From: JBDSSS01 sp963764195
GTDB taxonomy: Bacteria; Actinomycetota; Actinomycetes; Actinomycetales; Dermatophilaceae
Direction of reading: 5' to 3'
Length of the DNA stretch: 64,000 nt
Assembly (NCBI GenBank): GCA_963764195.1
Contig: CAVXRG010000004.1
Span: 1-64,000 of the forward strand
A program made the position numbers and the translations under genes. A model generated the notes under the pieces. It searched no databases. It was given only the letters and a program-made list of their open reading frames with translations, and was not told the origin of the DNA. Below are positions 26,702 to 36,274 of this stretch, piece after piece; position 1 is the first letter of the stretch; the number at the start of each line of letters is the position of its first letter.

Positions 26702-28176
26702 CCAGCGACCAACAGACCTCGATGCGCTCCCCGTCGGCCCCACCCGGCGAGCCCTGGGACCTGCTGGTCATCGGCGGTGGCACCGCCGGGATCGTCGGTG
26801 CGAAGACGGCCGCGCGGCTCGGTGCCAGGGTCCTGATGGTGGAACGCGCCCGCACCGGCGGGGACTGCCTGTGGACCGGCTGCGTCCCGTCCAAGGCGCT
26901 GCTGGCCGCCGCGGGCGTCGCCGCCGGCGCACGCTCGGGGGGTCAGTTCGGCATCGGGGTCTCGGAGGTCACTGTCGACTTCGCAAAGGTCATGGGTCAC
27001 GTGCGAGCCGCTATCGCGCACATCGCACCGACGGACTCGGTCGAGACGCTGGAGAAGGCCTCGGTCACGGTTCGCACGGCGACCGCCCGGTTCACCGGTC
27101 CGGACTCGGCCGAGGTCGACGGAAGGCCAGTGACCTTCAGGCAAGCACTGTTGGCCACCGGTGCCGCACCGGCGGTCCCTCCCATCCCCGGCCTCGACGA
27201 GGTCGACTACCTGACCAGTGACACCGTCTGGGGCCTGACCGAGCTGCCCGCCGACCTGGTGGTCATCGGCGGCGGGAGCATCGGTTGCGAGCTGGGGCAG
27301 GCGTTCGCCCGCCTCGGCAGCAGGGTCACCGTGGTCGAAGCCGCCCCCAGGATCCTGCCTCGAGAGGACCCCCTCGCGGCAGCGGAGCTCGCCCGCGCCC
27401 TGGTCGAGGACGGCGTCGAGCTGCGAACCGGCTCAGGCGTGGCGCGAATCGAGCCCGCCACCCCGGGGCGCGGGGTGCTTCACCTCGAGAGCGGGCAGCA
27501 GGTGGCCTTCTCCCGCCTGCTGCTCGCCGTCGGCCGATCGCCGCGCACCCGCGACGTCGGGATGGCCGCTGCGGGGGTGGAGGTCGATGACCGCGGGTTC
27601 GTCGTGGTCGACGACCTGCTGCGCACGAGCAACCCGCGCATCTGGGCTGCCGGGGACCTCACCGGCCATCCTCAGTTCACGCACACCGCGGGTGTGCACG
27701 CCAGCCTGGCCGCCTCCAACGCCATCCTGGGGGTACGCCGCAAGGTCGACCTCACTGCCATGCCCCGGGTGACCTTCACCGACCCCGAGGTCGCCGCCGT
27801 CGGACTCGATACCGACCGGCTCAAGCCCGGGCTGCGCACCATCGACTGGTCCCACTCCCACGTGGACCGGGCCGTCGCGGAGGGTGCGCCCGGGGGTTTC
27901 GCCCGTCTCGTCATCGACAGGCGCGGGCACATCCTGGGTGCCACGGTGGTCGGGCCTCGAGCGGGAGAGACCCTCGGCGAGCTGACCCTGGCGATCACCC
28001 AGGGGCTCACCACGCGGGATCTCGCCGGGGTGACCCACGCCTACCCCACCTACAACGACGGGCCGTGGAATGCCGCGATCTCCGACGTCCAGGACCAGCT
28101 CGCACGTCCTACCACCCGGCGCGCCCTGGGGGCGCTGTCCCGGGCACGCACCTGGTGGGTCAGCCGAGACCACTGA
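26698..28176 (+). CDS. Pyridine nucleotide-disulfide oxidoreductase, MerA/Lpd-like, 492 aa
   Basis: FAD- and NAD(P)H-binding homodimer-type reductase. FAD loop VIGGGTAGIVGAKTAARLGA is at about 23-42, the redox-active disulfide sits in GGDCLWTGCVPSKA at about 56-69, NAD(P) loop VVIGGGSIGCELGQAFARLG at about 183-202, and the C-terminal dimer motif reads HAYPTYNDGPW. It lacks the N-terminal HMA domain and the C-terminal Cys pair of mercuric reductase, so mercury reduction is unlikely; the disulfide substrate is unknown. The GTG at 26698 overlaps the sigma remnant stop. A TVP38/VTT membrane protein lies next to it, a pairing also seen elsewhere. Confidence 0.85.
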   Translation: MTSDQQTSMRSPSAPPGEPWDLLVIGGGTAGIVGAKTAARLGARVLMVERARTGGDCLWTGCVPSKALLAAAGVAAGARSGGQFGIGVSEVTVDFAKVMGHVRAAIAHIAPTDSVETLEKASVTVRTATARFTGPDSAEVDGRPVTFRQALLATGAAPAVPPIPGLDEVDYLTSDTVWGLTELPADLVVIGGGSIGCELGQAFARLGSRVTVVEAAPRILPREDPLAAAELARALVEDGVELRTGSGVARIEPATPGRGVLHLESGQQVAFSRLLLAVGRSPRTRDVGMAAAGVEVDDRGFVVVDDLLRTSNPRIWAAGDLTGHPQFTHTAGVHASLAASNAILGVRRKVDLTAMPRVTFTDPEVAAVGLDTDRLKPGLRTIDWSHSHVDRAVAEGAPGGFARLVIDRRGHILGATVVGPRAGETLGELTLAITQGLTTRDLAGVTHAYPTYNDGPWNAAISDVQDQLARPTTRRALGALSRARTWWVSRDH

Positions 28177-28414
28177 CCGGGCCGGGCCGTGCTCGGTCGC
28201 GCCCGGCCGTGCTCGGGTGCCTCCCGGTGCGCTCGGCGATGGACGAGAACGCGAGGAACGCCGTGCCGTTCAGCCAAGAGACGAGCAGGACCAGCAGGAA
28301 GGGCCACCCCGCGGCGTCGTACTGACTGGTCATGCCGATGGCTACCCCGACCACGGTCGCGCGCCGCCACGGCCACGTCGGCGGTGATGTCCAGCGAGCC
28401 GGCGCGTCACGCAC
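28160..28414 (-). CDS. Possible small membrane protein or remnant, 84 aa
   Basis: Uncertain. The middle (GVAIGMTSQYDAAGWPFLLV, then LLVSWLNGTAFLAFSSIAER) reads as one or two membrane helices, while both ends are basic and look non-coding. It overlaps the end of the VTT gene by 8 bp and the end of the reductase by 17 bp. It may be the tail of a membrane gene lost when the block formed. A shorter start at the internal ATG (MTSQYDAAG) is equally possible. Confidence 0.3.
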   Translation of the reverse strand: MRDAPARWTSPPTWPWRRATVVGVAIGMTSQYDAAGWPFLLVLLVSWLNGTAFLAFSSIAERTGRHPSTAGRDRARPGPVSGLG

Positions 28415-29072
28415 GGGTGCGGCTCACAGCGGTGTGGTCCTCGCGGCGGGCGTCCAGTCGCCGAGCCCACCAGGACCCCCCGACCACGAGGATGATCAGG
28501 GCGGAGCCAGCGGCGGCCAGGCCCCACGGATCGGTGCCGTAAGCGCCCAACGCCGCGTACGCGAGGCTGCCCGGCACCATCCCCAGCGCACTGCCCAGCA
28601 GATACGGCCGGAACCTCACGCCGGAGAGCCCCGAGGCGTAGTTGATCGCGATGAAGGGCACCAGGGGCACCAGACGCACCACGAGGACCGCGGACAATCC
28701 GTGGTCTGCCAGGAGGGCGTCGACACGTGCCAGCCGTCCGCGGATGAGACGGTCGACGGCGTCGCGACCGAGCAGCCTGCCGACACCGAAAGAGATGACC
28801 GCGCCGACCAGAGCGCCCGCCAGGGCAAGTGCGGTCCCGACCCACAGACCGAACAGGGCCCCGCCCGCAGCGGTGAGCAGCGCCTTGGGACAGGGGATCA
28901 AGGCCAGTCCCGCATAGAGGGCGAAGAACACGGCAGGGCCCCAGACCCCCGCTGCGTCGATGCGCGACCTCATCGCTGGGACGTCGGGGGTCCCGAGAAC
29001 CAAGGCCAGGCTGATCGCACCCAGGAGCACCAGAGCGAGCGCGCCGGACTTCACGAGCGTGGGTCTATCCAT
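28407..29072 (-). CDS. TVP38/TMEM64 (VTT domain) membrane protein, 221 aa
   Basis: An integral membrane protein of the DedA/VTT superfamily, several members of which scramble or flip lipids. About five hydrophobic segments occur, with the family motifs GALFGLWVGTALALAGALVGA and VRLVPLVPFIAINYASGLSG followed by GLSGVRFRPYLLGSALGMVPG. Start 29072 (MDRPTLVK) begins directly before the first helix; the open frame extends to 29231 but the added 53 residues look non-coding. It is convergent with the MerA-like reductase. Family members often accompany or are fused to such reductases, hinting at a membrane redox role, which is inference. Confidence 0.8.
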   Translation of the reverse strand: MDRPTLVKSGALALVLLGAISLALVLGTPDVPAMRSRIDAAGVWGPAVFFALYAGLALIPCPKALLTAAGGALFGLWVGTALALAGALVGAVISFGVGRLLGRDAVDRLIRGRLARVDALLADHGLSAVLVVRLVPLVPFIAINYASGLSGVRFRPYLLGSALGMVPGSLAYAALGAYGTDPWGLAAAGSALIILVVGGSWWARRLDARREDHTAVSRTRA

Positions 29073-29495
29073 CGGTGATCCTGACGTCTCGATGCGGGCT
29101 TCCTGCGTCGGGGAGTCCCTGACCACCTCGAAGTGTTCCCGACGTGACGTGTTCCCTGCCTCTGGGGGTCTGATGCGCGCGCCGTGCACGACTGCTCCTC
29201 CTTGCCGCCGCATTACGTCGCGGCCGGCCATGATGCGTTGCCCTACGGGCCCTGACCGCTCTGGGACACGACGACCAACTCGTGCCCGACCCCTCCGCGG
29301 AGATGGTCGCGGGTCCCTCCCTGCTCCCGACGGTTCCCTCCCTGCTCCCGACGGCAGCGGGCCTCAGCGGTGACGTCTGCACCTCCCGTCCGACCTGCCG
29401 GGGGCCGAGCCGAGCGGAATGCCTTGCGCGTGCAGCCCACCCGGAGTTGGGTGGTGGCGAACCCGTCCACCGCTGCACGCCTCGAAAGGCCAACG
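29073..29495. other. Intergenic region at the end of the putative acquired block
   Basis: About 420 bp. Contains a 20-bp direct repeat TCCCTCCCTGCTCCCGACGG at 29314-29333 and 29335-29354. GAAAGG stands 7 nt before the ATG at 29496. No convincing ORF, integrase remnant or tRNA-end duplication was found. Confidence 0.5.
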
Positions 29496-31167
29496 ATGAC
29501 CGCCGCCCCCGCCGCGCCGACCCACCCACCACCCGACCGACCCGACGCTCGACCCGGCGCTCTCGCACACGCGCGGGGAGTCCGAGCCGGCCCTCATCGA
29601 GCAGACCATCGGAGACAACCTCGACGCCACCGTCGCGCGCTTCGGCGAGCGCGAGGCCCTCGTCGACGTCGCGCAGGGCCGCCGGTGGACGTATGCCGAG
29701 CTGCGGGCCGACGTCGACCGGCTCGCCCGCGCTCTGCTGGCCGTCGGGGTGGGGACGGGTGACCGGGTCGGCATCTGGGCGCCGAACTGCTCGGAGTGGA
29801 CCCTCGTGCAGTACGCGACGGCGAAGATCGGCGCGATCCTGGTCAACATCAACCCGAGCTACCGCTCGCACGAGCTGCGCTACGTCCTCGACCAGTCCGG
29901 GGTCTCCACGCTCGTGAGCGCCGAGACGTTCCGCGCGAGCAGCTACCGCCAGATGGTCGAGGAGGTCATCGGCGACGTCGACTCCCTCGAGCGGGTCGTC
30001 TACATCGGCACCTCGGACTGGACCGAGCTGCTCGACCGGGCCGACGAGGTGACCGAGAGCGAGCTGGCCGACATCCAGGCCGGTCTGAGCAACACCGACG
30101 CGATCAACATCCAGTACACGTCCGGCACGACGGGCTTCCCCAAGGGCGCGACGCTGAGCCACCGCAACATCCTCAACAACGGCTACTTCGTCGGCGAGCT
30201 CTGCGACTACACCGAGGCCGACCGGGTCTGCATCCCCGTGCCCTTCTACCACTGCTTCGGCATGGTCATGGGCAACCTTGCCTGCACGACGCACGGGGCC
30301 TGCATGGTCATCCCAGCCCCCGGGTTCGACCCGTCGGCGACGCTCCAGGCCACCCAGGACGAGCGGGTCACTTCGCTCTACGGGGTGCCGACGATGTTCA
30401 TCGCCGAGTGGAACCTGCCGACCTTCGGCGACTACGACCTGTCGAGCGTGCGGACCGGCATCATGGCCGGATCTCCCTGTCCTGCAGAGCTGATGAAGAA
30501 GCTCATCGCCTCCGGGATCGAGGAGATGACGATCTGTTACGGCATGACGGAGACCTCGCCGGTGTCGACCCAGAACCGCACGGACGACACCTTCGAGCAG
30601 AAGGTCGGCACGGTCGGGAGGGTGGGGCCGCACCTCGAGATCAAGATCGTCGACCCCGTGACCGGGGAGACGGTGCCGCGGGGACAGGCGGGAGAGTTCG
30701 TCACCAAGGGCTACTCGGTGATGCTCGGCTACTGGGAGCAGCCGGAGAAGACGGCCGAGGCGCTCGTCGACGGCTGGATGCACACCGGTGACATCGGCGT
30801 CATGCACGACGACGGCTACGTCGAGATCACCGGGCGGATCAAGGACATGGTGATCCGGGGCGGGGAGAACGTCTACCCGCGGGAGATCGAGGAGTTCCTC
30901 TACACCCACCCCGACATCCTCGACGCCCAGGTCATCGGGGTGCCCGATGCGAAGTACGGCGAGGAGCTGTGCGCGTGGGTGCGGATGAAGGACGGCGCGG
31001 AGCCACTGACCGCGGACTCGCTCCGCGCCTTCTGCACCGGCAAGCTCGCCCACTTCAAGATCCCCCGCTACGTCGAGATCGTCGACGAGTTCCCGATGAC
31101 CGTCACCGGCAAGATCCGCAAGGTCGAGATGCGGGAGACGACGGCGAGGCGTCTCGGACTGGGCTGA
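29496..31167 (+). CDS. fadD: Fatty acyl-CoA synthetase, apparent frameshift near the start
   Basis: AMP-forming ligase that activates fatty acids to acyl-CoA. The adenylation motif YTSGTTGFPKGAT is complete, GMTETSP, WMHTGDIG and KDMVIRGGENVYPREIEEF follow, and the catalytic lysine is in VTGKIRKVEM near the C-terminus. The ATG at 29496 has GAAAGG upstream and reads MTAAPAAPTHPP. The real N-terminus (DPALSHTRGESEPALIEQTI) continues one frame away, so one extra base lies in the C-rich run about 29506-29550. No start codon exists in the main frame before GTG 29749, which would cut into the domain. It is either an indel or a sequence error. Confidence 0.88.
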
Positions 31168-31273
31168 CCCTGCTGGCGAGATCGTGCGGACGTCGCCGAA
31201 GCCCTCGGCCGGGCAGTAGGTTTGCCGGTTGAGGGGGCGAGCCGCCCTCGTGACCGTTGAAGGGGCTGGGCAC

Positions 31274-32947
31274 ATGTCGGACACCACCAAGACCATCCTG
31301 TGGATCGTCGCCGCGATCGTCGTCGTCGCCATCGTCGTCTGGCTGGTCGCGTCGCGAGCCCGACGTCGCCGGGACGAGCGTCGCCGGGACGAGGCGGCCT
31401 CCCTCCGCGCGAAGGCCGAGGACCGCGCGCCCGCCGTGCGGGAGCACGAGGACCGCGCCTCGGTGACCGGGCAGATCGCCGAGACCGCGCGCGCCGAGGC
31501 CGCCGCCAAGGCAGCCGAGGCGAAGGCCAAGGCGGACGAGGCCGCCCGTCTGGAGGCTCAGGCCGCCGAGCACGAGAAGGCCGCGACGGCCGTGCGCGAC
31601 GAGCACGAGCGCCTCGCCCGCGAGGCGGACCGCCTCGACCCCGACGTCCCCACCGACGAGACCGGCCGGAGGCTCGACGACCCCGCGCCGACGCCCGTCG
31701 CTGACCCGGCCGCCACTGCGGGTGCCGCAGCGGCCTTCACCCGTGACGACGACGAGCCGGACCTCGCCGACGCGGAGGATCCGTTCGGCACCAAGGGCGC
31801 CATCGACGAGACCGCGACCGACGCCACCCCGGGGAGCGCCTCGGGCACCTCTGTGCCGACCGCCGGGATGCCGGACGAGGACGACTCGGCGAACGGGTAT
31901 GACGCGGTCAGCGAGACGGACTCGCAGCACGACACGAACGACGGCACCGGTGCCGGGACGTCCGACACCGCTGCCGGTGTCGATGACGCCGACGGGAGTG
32001 ACGCGATGGACAGCACGTCCGACGAGAGCACCGCACGAACCGGGGAGACCGACGACGTCGTCGGCGACCTCGACGCCACGATCGACACCGAGACGCAGCA
32101 CGACGTCGAGGTGCCGGCCCTGGACGACCGCGCCGAGGTCGTCACCGGAGGCGGGACGGCCAGCACCGACCCGGGCGACCACCGAGGGCAGCCGTGGTCG
32201 ACCTCGCCCGGTGAGCCCGGTCCGGAGGAGGGCAACGACCTCGACACCGACACCGTCGACGACGGTCTCGACGGCCCCCTCCCCGACGGTGTCGGCAGCG
32301 GCTCAGCCGACGGCTCGGGCTCTGGCTCTGGCTCGAGCGGCAACGTGACGACCGGTGCGGCCCTCGGCTCCGAGCAGGAGGCCACCCCGACGGAGACGGC
32401 CTCGGAGGAGGTCGGCGTGGGCGACCACCAGGACGACCCGGCCACGACCGACGCCGACCCGGTCGACGCCGGCGCCGCGAGCGACCCGGCTCCGGCCGAG
32501 GGCTCCAGCGCCGACGAGCTCGTCGGCGACGACGACCAGCGCGAGCACGACGGCGACGACCGCGGGGCCGCCGTCGGCTCGGTGGAGAGCGACTCGGGTG
32601 CCGTCGGCACCGTGGAGGACGTGTCCGAGGGTGCCTCCGAGGACCCCACGGACGACGGGCCCCTGCCCTCGGACCAGGGCAGCGACACCACCGGGTCGGC
32701 CAGCGGCGCGCAGACCGGCCGGCGGATCTCGGACTTCGAGGAGGTCGCCGACGGTGGCTACGGGGTCGGCTCCGCGGCGACCCTGCACGACGGGGCGCAG
32801 CCCCTCGGTCACGCGGTCAAGGGCAGCCACGACGGCAACACCTTCCTCACCCCGGACGACGAGGGCTACGACGACACCGAGCCGGACGTCTGGTTCTACG
32901 ACGAGGACGCCGCCCGTCGCGCCGGGTTCGGCCGCCGGGGCGAGTGA
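31274..32947 (+). CDS. Membrane-anchored acidic low-complexity protein, 557 aa
   Basis: One membrane helix (TILWIVAAIVVVAIVVWLVA, about residues 6-25) is followed by a basic stretch, then an Ala/Glu-rich likely coiled coil (about 45-115), then some 370 residues rich in Asp, Ser, Thr and Gly that should be disordered. The last 60 residues (ISDFEEVADGGYG to VWFYDEDAARRAGF) look folded and resemble the short 'sunset'-like domain with WF...EEARRAGF endings. The topology puts the long part inside the cell, but this is inference. ATG 31274 with AAGGGG upstream is chosen. Function unknown. Confidence 0.75.
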   Translation: MSDTTKTILWIVAAIVVVAIVVWLVASRARRRRDERRRDEAASLRAKAEDRAPAVREHEDRASVTGQIAETARAEAAAKAAEAKAKADEAARLEAQAAEHEKAATAVRDEHERLAREADRLDPDVPTDETGRRLDDPAPTPVADPAATAGAAAAFTRDDDEPDLADAEDPFGTKGAIDETATDATPGSASGTSVPTAGMPDEDDSANGYDAVSETDSQHDTNDGTGAGTSDTAAGVDDADGSDAMDSTSDESTARTGETDDVVGDLDATIDTETQHDVEVPALDDRAEVVTGGGTASTDPGDHRGQPWSTSPGEPGPEEGNDLDTDTVDDGLDGPLPDGVGSGSADGSGSGSGSSGNVTTGAALGSEQEATPTETASEEVGVGDHQDDPATTDADPVDAGAASDPAPAEGSSADELVGDDDQREHDGDDRGAAVGSVESDSGAVGTVEDVSEGASEDPTDDGPLPSDQGSDTTGSASGAQTGRRISDFEEVADGGYGVGSAATLHDGAQPLGHAVKGSHDGNTFLTPDDEGYDDTEPDVWFYDEDAARRAGFGRRGE

Positions 32948-32968
32948 CCCGGGCCTGAGCCCGGCCGC

Positions 32969-33009
32969 CGCTGGCCGCGTCCCTCCCCCAGGGAAGGGCG
33001 CGGCCAGCG
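32969..33009 (+). terminator. Terminator after the acidic protein gene
   Basis: CGCTGGCCGCG (32969-32979) pairs with CGCGGCCAGCG (32999-33009), with further TCCCT/AGGG pairing inside. The copy of CGGCATAC at 33008 touches its distal arm. Confidence 0.75.
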
Positions 33010-33069
33010 GCATACCCCCGGCCGAAACCTGGGCGCGAGCACCTGCTGCGCGACCATAAACTGGCCCGC

Positions 33070-34830
33070 ATGGTCTCCCCGCTCGTCGCACTCACGCCCA
33101 AGGTCCAGTCCGCGATCGCCATCGCCCTCGGTGGCGAGTTCCGCGAGACGGACCCGGTGCTGCGTCCGTCGCAGTTCGCCGACGTGCAGGTCAACGCCGC
33201 GCTCGCGCTCGCCAAGAAGGTCGGCCTGCCACCGCGCGAGGTTGCCGCCAAGATCGTCGACGCGCTCGACCTGGCCGGCGTGTGCGACTCCGTCGAGGTC
33301 AGCGGCCCGGGCTTCATCAACCTCACCTTCTCGGCCTCATGGCTGGCCGAGCTGCTCGCCGAGGTCGACGCGGACCCGCGGGTGGGCGTGCCGCTCGAGG
33401 AGCGGCAGAACATCCCGATCGACTACTCGGCGCCCAACGTCGCCAAGGAGATGCACGTCGGTCACCTGCGGACGACCGTCGTGGGCGACTCGCTCGCACG
33501 CACCCTCGAGCACCTCGGTCACCACGTCATCCGGCAGAACCACATCGGCGACTGGGGCACGCCCTTCGGGATGCTCATCGAGCACCTCCTCGAGGTCGGC
33601 CGCGACTCCGCCGAGGCCGGGCTGCTCGTCACCGACCCCAACGCCTTCTACCAGGCGGCACGGGTCAAGTTCGACGCGGCGGAGAAGGCCGAGCCGGCCG
33701 GCAGCGCAGGGGACTTCAACACCCGCGCCCGGCTGCGGGTCGTTGCCCTCCAGTCCGGCGACGAGTCGACGCTCGCCCTCTGGCGGGAGCTCGTCGACCG
33801 GTCGAAGGTCTACTTCAACACGATCTACTCCACACTCGGCGTCACCCTCACCGACGACGACCTCGCGGGCGAGTCCGGCTACAACGACGTCCTCGCTGAC
33901 ATCTGTGCCGAGCTGGAGGACAAGGGGATCGCTGAGATCTCCGACGGCGCCCTGTGCGTCTTCCTCGACGGCTACACCGGCCGGGAGGGCAAGCCGGTCC
34001 CGCTCATCATCCGCAAGTCCGACGGCGGCTACGGCTACGGGACGACCGACCTCGCCACCATCCGGCACCGGGTCCAGGGTCTCGACGCCGACCGGATCCT
34101 CTACGTCGTCGGGGCGCCCCAGGCGATGCACTTCGGGATGGTCTGGGACACCGCGCGCAAGGCCGGCTGGCTGCCCGACGGGGTGAGGCCGGTGCACGTC
34201 CGCATCGGCAACGTCCTCGGCGAGGACCGCAAGATCCTCAAGACCCGCTCCGGCAAGCCGCTGCGGCTGATGGCGCTGCTCGACGAGGCCGTCGAGACGG
34301 CGCGGGCGGTCATCGACGAGGCCCGGCCCGACCTCGAGGAGCAGGAGCGGGCCACGATCGCCCGGCAGATCGGGATCGGCGCCGTGAAGTACGCCGACCT
34401 GTCGGTGGCCCACGACAGCGAGTACGTCTTCGACCTCGACCGGATGGTCTCGCTCACCGGCAACACCGGCCCCTACCTCCAGTACGTCGTCGCCCGGGTG
34501 CGCTCGATCTTCCGTCAGGTGGGGCTCGACCCCGAGGCGCAGCACGCACCGGTGCTGCTGGGCGAGGCCCCGGAGCGGGCCCTCGCCCAGCACCTGCTCG
34601 CCTTCGGCACCGTCGTCGCGGAGACGGGGGCGACCTACGAGCCGCACCGGCTCTGCGGCTACCTCTTCGAGCTGGCCCAGGCCTTCTCGGCGTTCTACGA
34701 GAACTGCCCGGTGCTCAAGGCCGAGACGGACGAGGTGAAGGAGTCCCGGCTCACCCTCTGCGCCCTCGTCCTGCGCGTCATGACCGCCGGCCTCGATATG
34801 CTCGGGCTCGAGGCTCCCGACCGGATGTAG
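33070..34830 (+). CDS. argS: Arginyl-tRNA synthetase, 586 aa
   Basis: Class I synthetase that charges tRNA-Arg. The HIGH-type motif reads SAPNVAKEMHVGHLR (about residues 120-134). The KMSKS equivalent is near ILKTRSG, and TGPYLQY lies in the anticodon-binding helical part. The N-terminal Add-1 domain is present and the length is standard. The ATG at 33070 follows CATAAACT by 7 nt without a ribosome-binding site, so a short-leader or leaderless transcript is possible. It stands apart from lysA/thrA, often its neighbours in actinobacteria. Confidence 0.97.
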   Translation: MVSPLVALTPKVQSAIAIALGGEFRETDPVLRPSQFADVQVNAALALAKKVGLPPREVAAKIVDALDLAGVCDSVEVSGPGFINLTFSASWLAELLAEVDADPRVGVPLEERQNIPIDYSAPNVAKEMHVGHLRTTVVGDSLARTLEHLGHHVIRQNHIGDWGTPFGMLIEHLLEVGRDSAEAGLLVTDPNAFYQAARVKFDAAEKAEPAGSAGDFNTRARLRVVALQSGDESTLALWRELVDRSKVYFNTIYSTLGVTLTDDDLAGESGYNDVLADICAELEDKGIAEISDGALCVFLDGYTGREGKPVPLIIRKSDGGYGYGTTDLATIRHRVQGLDADRILYVVGAPQAMHFGMVWDTARKAGWLPDGVRPVHVRIGNVLGEDRKILKTRSGKPLRLMALLDEAVETARAVIDEARPDLEEQERATIARQIGIGAVKYADLSVAHDSEYVFDLDRMVSLTGNTGPYLQYVVARVRSIFRQVGLDPEAQHAPVLLGEAPERALAQHLLAFGTVVAETGATYEPHRLCGYLFELAQAFSAFYENCPVLKAETDEVKESRLTLCALVLRVMTAGLDMLGLEAPDRM

Positions 34831-34879
34831 ACCCTCGCGGAACCCGTCCGGACTTCCTCCGAGACCGAGGATGCAGCGC

Positions 34880-36274
34880 ATGGCCCTCAGCGAGACGGTG
34901 ACGAGTCGCGCCGAGCGGCACGAGCGGGGACGGCTTGCCCGGGATTCGTGCCCCCGAGAGGCGCACGCGGACCTCGACCCCGACCCCGACCAGGACCCGG
35001 TCGGGCTGCTCACGGCCCAGGCCGCGGGCCGGGTTCCCGAGCTGCTGCCGGTGCGCTACGGACGGATGCTCGCGTCGCCGTTCACCTTCTACCGCGGGGC
35101 CGCGGCCCTGATGGCCGCGGACCTGTCCCGGCTGCCCCGCAGCGGACTCACCGCGCAGCTGTGTGGGGACGCCCATGTGAGCAACTTCGGGCTGTTCGCG
35201 TCGGCGGAGCGGCGGCTCGTCTTCGACCTCAACGACTTCGATGAGACCTGGCCGGGACCGTTCGAGTGGGACGTCAAGCGGCTCGCCGCGAGCCTGGAGG
35301 TCGCGGGGCGCAACAACGGTCACGGCCGCGCGGACCGGGCGCGGGTCGTCGGGGCGGCCGTCCGTCGCTACCGGGAGAGCATGCGCGACTTCGCACGGCA
35401 GCCCGAGCTGCAGGTCTGGTATGCCGGCGCCGAGCTCGAGCGCCAACTCCACCGCTTGCGGCCCGCCCTGTCGAGAAAGGCCTACGCGCAGACGACCTCG
35501 ACGATGGCCAAGGCTCGGCAGCGGGACAGCGACCACGCGGCCCTGCGCCTCACGACGCGGGAGGGCAGCGACCCACGGTTCATCAGCGACCCACCCCTGC
35601 TCGTGCCGCTTCGGGAGCTCACCGCCGGCAGCGCCGACGCCCTCGGGGGCTGGCTGCAGGACCTGCTCGACCGGTATCGGGAGAGCCTGCCCCACGACCG
35701 TCGGGTCCAGCTCGACCGCTACCGGCTCGTCGACGTGGCCCGCAAGGTGGTGGGGGTGGGGAGCGTCGGAACCCGGGCCTGGGTGCTCCTGCTCGTGGAC
35801 GTCGACGGCAACCCGCTCGTCCTGCAGGCCAAGGAGGCGGTGGAGTCGGTGCTCGCCGAGCACCTGCCGCACCCGCCCTGGCCGAACGAGGGACAGCGGG
35901 TCGTGGAGGGTCAGCGACTCATGCAGACGAGCAGCGACGTCCTGCTCGGCTGGCAGCACACGGAAGGGCTGGATGGCCTTCGTCACGACTACTACGTCCG
36001 TCAGCTGCGCGACTGGAAGGGGTCCTTCGACGTGGAGCGGATGGCTCCCCGCACCCTCGAGGTGCTCGCCCTCGGGTGCGCCTGGACCCTGGCCCGGGCC
36101 CATGCCCGCTCGGGTGACCGGATCGCCATCGCCGCCTACCTCGGCCGCAAGGACGTCTTCGACCGGGCGGTCGCCAACTTCGCCCGGTCCTACGCCGACA
36201 AGAACGCGTCGGACGCGGGGCGGCTGAGGTCGGCCGTCGACGCCGGCCGGATCGTGGCCACCCGCGACGTCTGA
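34880..36274 (+). CDS. DUF2252 family protein, 464 aa
   Basis: A large actinobacterial family of unknown function with kinase-like features. The motif LCGDAHVSNFG (about residues 95-105) and DLNDFDETWPGPFEWDVKRL (about 116-135) resemble the catalytic and metal loops of aminoglycoside phosphotransferases. GRMLASPFTFYRGAAALMA and LVLQAKEAVESV are further family signatures. Phosphotransfer is inference. The ATG at 34880 has GAGG 9 nt upstream; an ATG at 34871 abuts the same site. It probably has its own promoter, 49 bp after argS. Confidence 0.88.
   Translation: MALSETVTSRAERHERGRLARDSCPREAHADLDPDPDQDPVGLLTAQAAGRVPELLPVRYGRMLASPFTFYRGAAALMAADLSRLPRSGLTAQLCGDAHVSNFGLFASAERRLVFDLNDFDETWPGPFEWDVKRLAASLEVAGRNNGHGRADRARVVGAAVRRYRESMRDFARQPELQVWYAGAELERQLHRLRPALSRKAYAQTTSTMAKARQRDSDHAALRLTTREGSDPRFISDPPLLVPLRELTAGSADALGGWLQDLLDRYRESLPHDRRVQLDRYRLVDVARKVVGVGSVGTRAWVLLLVDVDGNPLVLQAKEAVESVLAEHLPHPPWPNEGQRVVEGQRLMQTSSDVLLGWQHTEGLDGLRHDYYVRQLRDWKGSFDVERMAPRTLEVLALGCAWTLARAHARSGDRIAIAAYLGRKDVFDRAVANFARSYADKNASDAGRLRSAVDAGRIVATRDV

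Noticed and set aside
26698..28176. Mercuric reductase (merA)
   Set aside because: No HMA domain, no C-terminal Cys pair, and no merR, merT or merP nearby. Only the general reductase fold and disulfide are shared.
29314..29354. 20-bp direct repeat as insertion-sequence footprint
   Set aside because: The two copies are 1 bp apart with nothing between them, which fits replication slippage better than a target-site duplication.
23433..29495. Integrative element with tRNA-Arg attachment site
   Set aside because: I looked for a second copy of the tRNA 3' end (GGGTTCGAATCCCTTCGGGT) up to 29.5 kb and for an integrase and found neither. Only codon habits and content suggest acquisition.
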